A DNA stretch of 43,870 bases from Oscillospiraceae bacterium (GTDB taxonomy: Bacteria > Bacillota > Clostridia > Oscillospirales > Oscillospiraceae): the NCBI GenBank assembly GCA_017398625.1, contig JAFQFP010000011.1:1-43870 (forward strand), in the 5' to 3' direction. The stretch's first letter is position 1; each line of letters begins with the position of its first letter. Position numbers and translations under genes: made by a program. Positions 7,963 to 14,832 of this stretch are shown here, in pieces. The notes under the pieces were generated by a model. It saw nothing but the letters and a program-made list of their open reading frames with translations. It had not been told where the DNA came from and ran no database searches.

Positions 7963-7990
7963 TTGCCTATTCGACAAGATTCTTTATAAT
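7963..7990 (+). promoter_or_regulatory. Promoter of the dockerin deacetylase gene, in a divergent AT-rich region
   Basis: TTGCCT (7963-7968), a 16-bp spacer and TATAAT (7985-7990). The AT-rich block 7983-8004 also offers -10-like hexamers on the other strand, so the cohesin-protein and deacetylase genes share an 89-bp divergent promoter region. Confidence 0.6.
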
Positions 7991-8032
7991 ATATAATATA
8001 ACACATTTTATTCCTGAATGGGAGTCCTTTTC

Positions 8033-9784
8033 ATGAAAAGATCCGCAAAATTTTTTCTTGTCGTGCTGGCGTTGATCCTATCGCTGGGTCTGGCGCTGTT
8101 TGCGAAGGGTCAAAACAGCATCGTTTCCGGCTATTACGGCATCGACCACGATGCCGGGCTCATCGGCCAGATCCAACCGGGCACCGATGAGACCATTCTT
8201 CTCTCCCGGATCCTGCTGGCCGAAAACGCCAGCCTGTCCGACGGTGTGAAGACCGGCTCTGTGCTGACCAGCGGTGACAGCAGCCTGTCTCTGGTGGTGC
8301 AGGCCGATTGCAACAGCGACGGCAGCTTTTCCATCACCGATATGCTCACCGTAAAATCCTTCCTGCTGCAGCTTCAAGAGTTTACCGCCGCACAGCTTGC
8401 CGCGGGAGATGTCAGCGGCGACGGCAGCGTGACCATCACCGATTTTCTGCAGATGAAGAGCAACCTTTTGGGGCTTTCCGGCTTTACCCTCCGGCAGATC
8501 CCCGGTGCCCGGTGCAGCAGCTTTATGGTGCTGACCCCCGGTGAGACCTGCAGCTTTGCCTCCGCGGAAACTGCCGATGTGGTCTGCACCGGCGACGCTG
8601 TAAGCTGGGAAGCCGGCATCATCACCGCCCATACCACCGGTACTGCCATGGTCACCGGCGGCGGAGAATCGCTGGTCATCACCGTGTGTGACGAACCCCT
8701 TACCCTCTCTCTGCCGGAGGAGGATCTGGTCATCGATCCCGGCGCTGCCAAGGCTATGGAGCCCCGGCTCAGCCACCCGGTGACCGCCCTGCTGCACTAT
8801 AGCAGCTCCGATCCCGCCGTTGCCTCCGTGGACGAGAACGGCAATGTGACCGCCGTGTCACAGGGTGTTGCCACCGTCACCGTATCCTTGCCCAATGGAA
8901 AGTCTGCCAGCCAAAATGTGCGGGTGATCCCCATGGTCCATGCCATGACCGTTTCCCAGACCTCCATGAAGGTCAAGAACAATCAAAGCCAGAAGACCCT
9001 CTCCGTTACCGCCGAGCCTGCTACCCATGCAGAACCGCTGATCTGGAGCTCCTCCGACCCTGCCATTGCCACCGTGGATGAAAACGGCGTGGTCACCGGT
9101 CTCAGCAACGGCTATGTGACCATTTCCTGCACCGCCAAGTACAGCAAGGTCACCGCCTCCTGTGAGGTAAAGGTATGCGACCTGATCCAAGTTGCCCTGA
9201 CCTTTGACGACGGCCCCAGTACCGCCTACACCCCCAAGGTGCTGGATATGCTGGATAAATACGGTGTGACAGCCACCTTCTTTATGGTGGGCAACCGCAT
9301 CTCCAGCGCTTCCGATATTGTTAAGCGGATGGCAGATTCCGGGCACGAGCTGGGCTATCACACATGGGCACACGATTACTTACCCGGCATGACCAGAGAT
9401 GAGATCGAGGATGATTATGCGCTGTTCTGCCGCGCACTGGAAAAAGCCTGCGGCAAGACGCCCACCGTTTTCCGGGCACCCGGCGGAAATATCTGCAATC
9501 TGGCTCTGCAAACCCTGCCCATTCCCCACATCATGTGGAACAAGGACACCAAGGATTGGCAGACCCGCAACACCGAAAAGGTGAAGACCGCGGTTTTGAA
9601 CGGCTTGAAGGACGGTGCCATCATTCTGGTGCACGACATCCACCGCACCACCTACACCGGCGTTCTGGCGGCGATGGAGGTCATCTTTGAAAAAGATATG
9701 GATGTGGAATTCTTGACCGTCACCGAGCTGCTCAGCCGGAACGGCACACCTCCGGAAGCGGGCAAAACATACTATAAAGGCTGA
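8033..9784 (+). CDS. Secreted dockerin / Big_2 / polysaccharide deacetylase (CE4, NodB)
   Basis: A 583-residue modular exported enzyme. The ATG at 8033 fits GGGAG eight bases upstream better than the ATG at 8018. A signal peptide or anchor (FFLVVLALILSLGLALF) is followed by a dockerin-like module at ~88-150 with two calcium loops, DCNSDGSFSITD and DVSGDGSVTITD. Two bacterial Ig-like (Big_2) domains come next, each containing SSSDPA..ASVDENG or a near copy. The C-terminal catalytic domain (~385-565) has the CE4 motifs: TFDDGP (Asp392, Asp393), HTWAH (His443, His447 for metal), FRAPGG, WNKDTKDW and ILVHD. It should remove acetyl groups from peptidoglycan or another N-acetyl glycan at the surface. 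The dockerin suggests docking to the divergently encoded cohesin protein. Confidence 0.88.
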   Translation: MKRSAKFFLVVLALILSLGLALFAKGQNSIVSGYYGIDHDAGLIGQIQPGTDETILLSRILLAENASLSDGVKTGSVLTSGDSSLSLVVQADCNSDGSFSITDMLTVKSFLLQLQEFTAAQLAAGDVSGDGSVTITDFLQMKSNLLGLSGFTLRQIPGARCSSFMVLTPGETCSFASAETADVVCTGDAVSWEAGIITAHTTGTAMVTGGGESLVITVCDEPLTLSLPEEDLVIDPGAAKAMEPRLSHPVTALLHYSSSDPAVASVDENGNVTAVSQGVATVTVSLPNGKSASQNVRVIPMVHAMTVSQTSMKVKNNQSQKTLSVTAEPATHAEPLIWSSSDPAIATVDENGVVTGLSNGYVTISCTAKYSKVTASCEVKVCDLIQVALTFDDGPSTAYTPKVLDMLDKYGVTATFFMVGNRISSASDIVKRMADSGHELGYHTWAHDYLPGMTRDEIEDDYALFCRALEKACGKTPTVFRAPGGNICNLALQTLPIPHIMWNKDTKDWQTRNTEKVKTAVLNGLKDGAIILVHDIHRTTYTGVLAAMEVIFEKDMDVEFLTVTELLSRNGTPPEAGKTYYKG

Positions 9785-9790
9785 TACAAA

Positions 9791-9823
9791 CCGGGTGGAG
9801 AGCTTCTCCACCCGGCTTTTGTT
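9791..9823 (+). terminator. Terminator of the dockerin deacetylase gene
   Basis: Perfect 10-bp stem CCGGGTGGAG/CTCCACCCGG with a 5-nt loop, followed by CTTTTGTT, 6 bp past the stop codon. Confidence 0.85.
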
Positions 9824-9824
9824 G

Positions 9825-9860
9825 CGAAAAAATACCCGGCAGAGCACTCTGCCGGGTATT
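9825..9860 (-). terminator. Terminator of the small P-loop gene
   Basis: Perfect 14-bp inverted repeat AATACCCGGCAGAG/CTCTGCCGGGTATT (9831-9860). On the minus strand it is followed by TTTTTCGC. It sits back to back with the plus-strand terminator at 9791-9823. Confidence 0.85.
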
Positions 9861-9871
9861 TATGTATGGAA

Positions 9872-10279
9872 TTACAGGTAGTTCTTAACTTCCTCGGAAG
9901 CCTGCGCAGGGTCATCAGACACGGTGATGGTGATCTCCATGCTGTTGGTCTCGGCAAACTTTGCACACCACAGGATGAATGCCTCGCCGGTAGCACGGTC
10001 TTCACCGATGGTCTTATACAGGTTGTCGATGTACACATGGGTAATATCAAAATTACCGGCGTGCAGACCGCTCAGGAAGCCCTTGAGCATATCGATATTC
10101 TTGATGCCATACTCCTTGGAGTCCACCAAGCGCACACGGTAGTTTACATCATAGGTCAGCTTCTTGCCGTACTCAATACATACCACATCGCCGGTGGCGT
10201 TGGCAACTGCCTCGTGGATGGAGTCGAGCAGCTTCTTGGTCTTACCGGAGCCCTTCAGGCCCATAATTACATGAATCAT
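9872..10279 (-). CDS. Small P-loop ATP-binding protein of unknown role
   Basis: A 135-residue cytoplasmic protein that opens with a P-loop, MGLKGSGKT (residues 6-14). After this come a short Rossmann-like core, a likely Walker B strand ITHVYIDNLYKT, and an acidic C-terminus (SDDPAQASEEVKNYL). Without extra domains it is too small for a standard kinase. Proteins of this kind in Clostridia are usually annotated only as ATP-binding or PilT-like, and I do not recognise a function. The ribosome site AAAGGAGGACTATTCCG is strong. It has its own promoter and terminator and lies downstream of pgi on the same strand. Confidence 0.8.
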   Translation of the reverse strand: MIHVIMGLKGSGKTKKLLDSIHEAVANATGDVVCIEYGKKLTYDVNYRVRLVDSKEYGIKNIDMLKGFLSGLHAGNFDITHVYIDNLYKTIGEDRATGEAFILWCAKFAETNSMEITITVSDDPAQASEEVKNYL

Positions 10280-10321
10280 CGGAATAGTCCTCCTTTGCTG
10301 TATTGCTGGGGTTATGTGGAC

Positions 10322-10350
10322 ATTTTACCAGCTTGAAAACAAATTTGCAA
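10322..10350 (-). promoter_or_regulatory. Promoter of the small P-loop gene
   Basis: On the minus strand TTGCAA (10350-10345), a 17-bp spacer and TAAAAT (10327-10322), about 43 bp upstream of the start codon. Confidence 0.65.
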
Positions 10351-10377
10351 CCACTAAATTATGAATTTTATATTTTT

Positions 10378-11682
10378 TTAGCTTTCATAACCGGGCTTGC
10401 CCAGCAGCTTGAACATATTGCGCTTGTAGAACTCAACACCGGGCTGGTTGAAGGGATTCACGCCCAGCATATAGGCGGAGACACCGCAGCTCAGCTCCAA
10501 GAAATAGAACAGCTCGCCCAGCTTCTTGCTGTCCAGCTCGCCCACTTCCATGGTCATTACGGGAACGCCGCCGTCCACATGGGCTGCCAGCGTGCCCAGA
10601 TATGCCTGTTCGTCCACGAAGTCCAGCGTCTTGCCTGCCAGATAGTTCAGACCGTCCAGATTCTTATAATCGGAGCCCACAACGGCGAAATTGGCAGGAG
10701 GCGCAAAGCGCACCATGGTCTCGAAAATGTTTCGCTCGCCCTGCTGGATCATCTGACCCAGAGAGTGCAGGTCTGCGGTGAATTCCGCGGTGACGGGGAA
10801 GATGCCCTTGCCGTCCTTACCCTCGGACTCGCCGAAGAGCTGCTGCCACCAGCCGCCGAACATCTTGAAGCCGGGCTCGAAGGACTCAAACAGCTCAATT
10901 GCCTTGCCCTTGCGGTACAGCAGGTTGCGGACACCGGCATACTGCCAGACGGGATTCTCAAAGGAACGGACATCATACAGCTGCTTGGCTTCCACAGCGC
11001 CTGCCATGACCTCCATGGGGTCAATGCCGGCAACTGCCATAGGCAGCAGACCAACGGCGGTGAGCACACTGTAACGGCCGCCCACATCAGGGGGGATCAC
11101 GAAGGTCTCCCAACCCTCCTCCTCTGCCATCTGGCGCAGAGCGCCCTTGCAGGGATCGGTGATGGCATAGGTGCGCTTGCGTGCCTCATCGGTGCCGTAC
11201 TTGCGCTCCAGCAGCCAGCGCAGGGCACGGGTAGCGATGGCAGGCTCGGTGGTAGTGCCGGACTTGGAAATGATGGCGATGGAGAAATCCTTGCCCTCCA
11301 GCAGCCGCAGCAGCTCATTCCACGCACGGGTGGACAGACCGTTGCCTGCAAAGAACACCTGCGGATCACCCTTGCCCTTACCAATGTTGTGATTGCAGCC
11401 CTGCAGCAGCTCGATGGCGGCACGGGGGCCCAGATAGCTGCCGCCGATGCCAATTACGACAAACACATCGCTGTTGCTGCGGATGCGCTCCGCGGCGGCA
11501 CGGATCCGTGCGATCTCCTCGGTCTCCTCGGCTACGGGCAGGTCCAGCCAGCCCAGAAAATCGTTGCCGGGACCGGTGCGCTCGGTCAGGGTCTGATGGG
11601 CAGCGGCGACCTCATGCTCCACAGCCAGCAGATCGGGCAGAGAGATCTCGCCCCATACATTGGAAATGTCAACTTTGATCAT
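10378..11682 (-). CDS. pgi: Glucose-6-phosphate isomerase
   Basis: A 434-residue enzyme converting glucose-6-phosphate to fructose-6-phosphate in glycolysis and gluconeogenesis. The length fits the shorter Firmicute form (about 450). Visible family landmarks are FVVIGIGGSYLGPRAAIE, ISKSGTTTEPA (sugar-phosphate binding), GGRYSVLTAVGLLP, and HVDGGVPVMTMEV near the C-terminus, which ends NPFNQPGVEFYKRNMFKLLGKP. A weak AAAGGATGA ribosome site precedes the ATG. It is transcribed divergently from the ROK glucokinase gene 177 bp away, so the first two steps of glucose use sit side by side. I see no clear terminator in the 98 bp before the P-loop gene. Confidence 0.95.
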   Translation of the reverse strand: MIKVDISNVWGEISLPDLLAVEHEVAAAHQTLTERTGPGNDFLGWLDLPVAEETEEIARIRAAAERIRSNSDVFVVIGIGGSYLGPRAAIELLQGCNHNIGKGKGDPQVFFAGNGLSTRAWNELLRLLEGKDFSIAIISKSGTTTEPAIATRALRWLLERKYGTDEARKRTYAITDPCKGALRQMAEEEGWETFVIPPDVGGRYSVLTAVGLLPMAVAGIDPMEVMAGAVEAKQLYDVRSFENPVWQYAGVRNLLYRKGKAIELFESFEPGFKMFGGWWQQLFGESEGKDGKGIFPVTAEFTADLHSLGQMIQQGERNIFETMVRFAPPANFAVVGSDYKNLDGLNYLAGKTLDFVDEQAYLGTLAAHVDGGVPVMTMEVGELDSKKLGELFYFLELSCGVSAYMLGVNPFNQPGVEFYKRNMFKLLGKPGYES

Positions 11683-11822
11683 AAATACTCAATCATCCTT
11701 TCATTGCTTTGTGATAATTGCCTAACTCTATGTTACCGCAAAACCCAATCAAACGCAAGTGTAAAGTGAACGCTTTTCAAAATTTTTCTTGTTTTCCTCT
11801 GGTAATTTGTCCCGGAGGGCTG

Positions 11823-11828
11823 TATAAT
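11823..11828 (+). promoter_or_regulatory. Minus-10 element of the glucokinase promoter
   Basis: A perfect TATAAT lies 31 bp upstream of the glucokinase start; the -35 position (TGGTAA at 11800) is poor, so the site may be weak or activator-dependent. The 177-bp gap holds no other gene. Confidence 0.5.
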
Positions 11829-11859
11829 GACAGTACATTCTTATAAGGAGGGCATACTT

Positions 11860-12804
11860 ATGAAATACGGTTTTGGCATTGATCTGGGCGGTACCACCGT
11901 CAAGCTGGCATTTTTCGATGAAACAGGCACTCTGCTGTCCAAGTGGGAGATCCCCACGGTCTCCGCCGACGGCGGCAGCCGGATCCTGCCGGACATCGCG
12001 GAAGCGGTGAAGGGCTACATCGCCCAAAACAACATCGACCGGGACTCTATTCTGGGCATTGGCATCGGTGTGCCCGGTCCTGTAAACAACGAGGGTCTGA
12101 TCAACAAGTGTGTCAATTTGGGCTGGGGCGTATTCAACATCCACGATGAGCTGGGTCAGCTCACCGGGCTTCCCGTCCGTGCCGGCAACGATGCCAATGT
12201 TGCCGCACTGGGTGAATACTGGATGGGCGGCGGCAAGGGCTGTGAAAACATGGTGTTCGCCACTCTGGGCACCGGCGTCGGCGGCGGTATCGTGGTGGGC
12301 GGCAAGGTGATCCATGGCTCCAACGGCGCCGGCGGCGAGATCGGCCACATGGTTCTTGAGCCCGACGAAACAGAAAAATGCGGCTGCGGCAAGCGGGGCT
12401 GCGTGGAGCAGTACTGCTCCGCCACCGGCATCGTCCGTCTGGCAAAGCTGCACTTGCAGAAGCCCCATGCTCCCTCGGAGCTGGACAAGGCAGCTTTCAC
12501 CTGCAAGGATGTATTTGATGCCGCCAACGCAGGCGATGCTGTGGCAGCAGAGGTCTTGGAGCAGGTCTATGACTATATGGGACGCTTCCTTGCCAATATC
12601 TGCTGCGTAGTAGACCCGGAGGCGGTGGTTCTGGGCGGCGGTGTCAGCAAGGCAGGCCAGCCTCTGCTGGACGGTGTGAAGCGGCACTTTGACAAGTATG
12701 CCTTCCATGCCTGCAAGTCCACCCGGTTCTCCCTCGCCACCCTGCGCAATGATGCCGGCGCTTACGGCGCATTCAAAATGGCATTGGATGCCTTTGGCAA
12801 CTAA
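11860..12804 (+). CDS. glcK: ROK-family glucokinase
   Basis: A 314-residue sugar kinase of the ROK family, most likely phosphorylating glucose to glucose-6-phosphate with ATP. The ATG at 11860 follows AAGGAGGGC. Family features in order are: the phosphate-1 motif FGIDLGGTTVKLAFFD; GVPGPVN; GNDANVAALGEYWMG, with the catalytic Asp in NDAN; LGTGVGGGIVV; the ROK signature NGAGGEIGHM; and the zinc site CGCGKRGCVEQYCS. There is no N-terminal HTH, so it is an enzyme and not a ROK repressor. Its partner enzyme Pgi is encoded divergently. Glucose is the best guess; N-acetylmannosamine or another hexose is possible. Confidence 0.92.
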   Translation: MKYGFGIDLGGTTVKLAFFDETGTLLSKWEIPTVSADGGSRILPDIAEAVKGYIAQNNIDRDSILGIGIGVPGPVNNEGLINKCVNLGWGVFNIHDELGQLTGLPVRAGNDANVAALGEYWMGGGKGCENMVFATLGTGVGGGIVVGGKVIHGSNGAGGEIGHMVLEPDETEKCGCGKRGCVEQYCSATGIVRLAKLHLQKPHAPSELDKAAFTCKDVFDAANAGDAVAAEVLEQVYDYMGRFLANICCVVDPEAVVLGGGVSKAGQPLLDGVKRHFDKYAFHACKSTRFSLATLRNDAGAYGAFKMALDAFGN

Positions 12805-12811
12805 ATAACAC

Positions 12812-12845
12812 GGCGCGCTGCTTTTCGCAGCGCGCCTTCATTTTT
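12812..12845 (+). terminator. Terminator of the glucokinase gene
   Basis: Perfect 10-bp stem GGCGCGCTGC/GCAGCGCGCC with a 5-nt loop, followed by TTCATTTTT. It overlaps the end of the convergent membrane-protein gene. Confidence 0.85.
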
Positions 12846-13845
12846 AACCGTAATAGTCGTTCCACGGGACTTTCCTCGGCTGAACGGGCATGCTTTGCCC
12901 CGAAGCGCTTTCCAGCGCCCGGTAGCAGCAGCCGTAGGTCAGCTCCACCCTGTTTTTCTGCCAGCAGTACAGCCCGATCTGCGCCGCCAGATAGACGGCA
13001 TAGATCCCAAAAAACAGCACCGTCCGATCCACCGGCACTGTTACACCGAAAAGGGTCAGCAGTACATCGCCGTAAGCCAGCACCGTTACCGCCAGCTCCA
13101 GCAGGAAATACCACCAGAAGTGCAGATCCACCCGCAGCACCGCGCCGCAATTGCCCTTGGTCAAGCGGATGCTCTTGCGCATGGCAGCCAGCGCGCCGCT
13201 TTGGGGGGCATCCATCAGCGCCAGCGCGGAAAACCGCAGCCGGAACAGCAGCGGCAGCGCCACCAGCAGCACCAGCACCGTATACACCCCCATAATGGGC
13301 AGGTATGCCCCCTCCAGCGCCTGAGTCAGCGCCTGCGTCTGCTCCTCGGTGGGAGCAGCGGTCTGGCTGAAGGGTACCATCGCCTGCATCATGGGCTTTG
13401 CCCATGGGGTCATCATAAAGATCAAAGCAGCGGGATAAATGCACAGCATCGCCAGCAGGATCAGCAGCATATTTTGCAGCAGAGTCAACCGCAGCACCGG
13501 ACCGAACTGACGGAAGCCGGAAAGCAGTGTCCGATCCTCGCAGGGCTCTCCTCTCAGCGTCCGCAGCACAACGGCGCTGTAGCCGATCACCCAAAAGGGC
13601 ATCGCCAGATTCACCGCCAGCTGCAGCACCGTCGACGCGGTGGAAAGGGCGCTGCGCATCCCCATGCCGCCCAGACCACCCGTATCTCCGATCCGATCCT
13701 GCAGCACATAGTTCAGTGCCGTCACCGCCAGCAGCACCGCTGCGCTGGCAACGGTATGCAGAAGGATCAGCCGCTTCAAATTAGGCGCGGCGGCAAGGCG
13801 GCTTTCCGCTTCCCGGTAAAGTCCCGCTCTGTCCCGAATATCCAT
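12844..13845 (-). CDS. Multi-spanning membrane protein, DUF975-like
   Basis: A 333-residue integral membrane protein with about six hydrophobic segments, for example LLHTVASAAVLLAVTALNYVL, LLILLAMLCIYPAALIFMM and LPIMGVYTVLVLLVALPLLF. The segment SIRLTKGNCGAVLRVDLHFWW and the C-terminal helix leading to ELTYGCCYRALE resemble DUF975-type proteins as I remember them; the assignment is tentative and the function unknown. It lacks a signal peptide. The ribosome site CGGAGGCGAG precedes the ATG. Single gene with its own promoter (13874-13902), divergent from the XRE regulator, which could plausibly control it, although no operator is obvious. Confidence 0.75.
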   Translation of the reverse strand: MDIRDRAGLYREAESRLAAAPNLKRLILLHTVASAAVLLAVTALNYVLQDRIGDTGGLGGMGMRSALSTASTVLQLAVNLAMPFWVIGYSAVVLRTLRGEPCEDRTLLSGFRQFGPVLRLTLLQNMLLILLAMLCIYPAALIFMMTPWAKPMMQAMVPFSQTAAPTEEQTQALTQALEGAYLPIMGVYTVLVLLVALPLLFRLRFSALALMDAPQSGALAAMRKSIRLTKGNCGAVLRVDLHFWWYFLLELAVTVLAYGDVLLTLFGVTVPVDRTVLFFGIYAVYLAAQIGLYCWQKNRVELTYGCCYRALESASGQSMPVQPRKVPWNDYYG

Positions 13846-13873
13846 AATTGCTCGCCTCCGTTTCTATGCATTA

Positions 13874-13902
13874 GTTATAAGCCAAAATAGGGAAAATAGC
13901 AA
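13874..13902 (-). promoter_or_regulatory. Promoter of the DUF975-like gene
   Basis: On the minus strand TTGCTA (13902-13897), a 17-bp spacer and TATAAC (13879-13874), about 29 bp upstream of the start. Confidence 0.55.
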
Positions 13903-13941
13903 ATGAATTTTTTGTAATACTGGCATTTTGCGGTGAGGTAT

Positions 13942-13949
13942 GCTACAAT
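13942..13949 (+). promoter_or_regulatory. Extended -10 promoter of the XRE regulator gene
   Basis: TG-C-TACAAT forms an extended -10 element about 37 bp upstream of the regulator start; the -35 region is weak, as is common for extended -10 promoters. Confidence 0.5.
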
Positions 13950-13985
13950 AGGGGTAAACAGTTTTTACCCCAAGGAGGGCGGTTT

Positions 13986-14783
13986 ATGACATTGTCAGAA
14001 AAACTGAAGCAGGCGCGGCTGGAGGCTGGGCTTTCCCAGCGGCAGCTTTGCGGCAGCGAGATCACCCGAAACATGCTCTCCCAGATCGAAAACGGTTCTG
14101 CCAGACCCTCTGTGGCCACACTGCAGTATCTGGCGCAGCGGCTGGGCAAGCCCATCGGCTACTTTTTGGACGAAGCCGCCGTTACCTCCCCCAACCAAGC
14201 GCTCATGGAAAAAGCCCGGCTCTCATACGGGGCAGCAGATCCCGCCGGAGTGCTGAAGCTGCTGGAGGATTACCGGTCGCCGGATCCGGTGTTTGACCCA
14301 GAGGCAGGGCTTCTAAATTTTCTTGCCAAGCTGGCACTGGCACAGCAGGCTTTGCAGGAGCACCGGCCTTACTATGCGGAACAGCTTTTGGAAGAATGCT
14401 GCCGGTATTCCGGGCTGTACATCACACCGCCGCTTCAAGCCATGAGAACTGTTTTGTTCTCCCAAACCCCGGCGGATCACCAAGGCGAGGCGGCTTCCTT
14501 ATCGCTGGATACCGCTCTGACCGCCAAGGCGGCGGCATTTTTGGAGGGAGACCCCCTGCGGTGCAGCCGTCTGCTGCTCGCCTGCGACGATACCGACGCT
14601 CCTCAATGGAACCTGCTGATGGGCACCGCCCAAATGAAGCTGGGGCAGTATGCGGATGCCGCAGCCTATCTGCACAGGGCAGAGCCGGCGCTGCCGGAGC
14701 AGACCGCGCCCCTGCTTGAGATCTGCTACCGGGAGCAGCGGCTGTTTGAAAAGGCATATTTCTACGCCTGTAAGCAAAAATAA
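13986..14783 (+). CDS. XRE-family regulator with TPR-like C-terminal region
   Basis: A 265-residue transcription regulator. Residues ~4-60 are a lambda-repressor-type HTH: LSEKLKQARLEAGLSQRQL, then the recognition helix region ITRNMLSQIENGSARPS. The remaining 200 residues are helical, rich in Ala/Leu, and end in paired helices such as MGTAQMKLGQYADAAAYLHRA that look like tetratricopeptide repeats. This architecture recalls peptide- or stress-sensing XRE/TPR regulators of Firmicutes, but no ligand can be named. The AAGGAGGGCGG ribosome site is strong. It is divergent from the DUF975-like gene and convergent with the ABC exporter genes. Confidence 0.85.
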   Translation: MTLSEKLKQARLEAGLSQRQLCGSEITRNMLSQIENGSARPSVATLQYLAQRLGKPIGYFLDEAAVTSPNQALMEKARLSYGAADPAGVLKLLEDYRSPDPVFDPEAGLLNFLAKLALAQQALQEHRPYYAEQLLEECCRYSGLYITPPLQAMRTVLFSQTPADHQGEAASLSLDTALTAKAAAFLEGDPLRCSRLLLACDDTDAPQWNLLMGTAQMKLGQYADAAAYLHRAEPALPEQTAPLLEICYREQRLFEKAYFYACKQK

Positions 14784-14790
14784 CGCCGAA

Positions 14791-14825
14791 AGGGGCTGTT
14801 GCGCTGCAACAGCCCCTAGTGTTTT
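14791..14825. terminator. Bidirectional terminator between regulator and ABC exporter genes
   Basis: Perfect 12-bp stem AGGGGCTGTTGC/GCAACAGCCCCT with a 3-nt loop. AGTGTTTTATATT follows on the plus strand and TTTCGGCG on the minus strand. It lies between two convergent units. Confidence 0.75.
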
Positions 14826-14832
14826 ATATTGC

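Noticed and set aside
780..9784. Classical cellulosome linking the GH5 enzyme to the cohesin protein
   Set aside because: The GH5 protein has a membrane anchor and no dockerin; only the deacetylase carries one.
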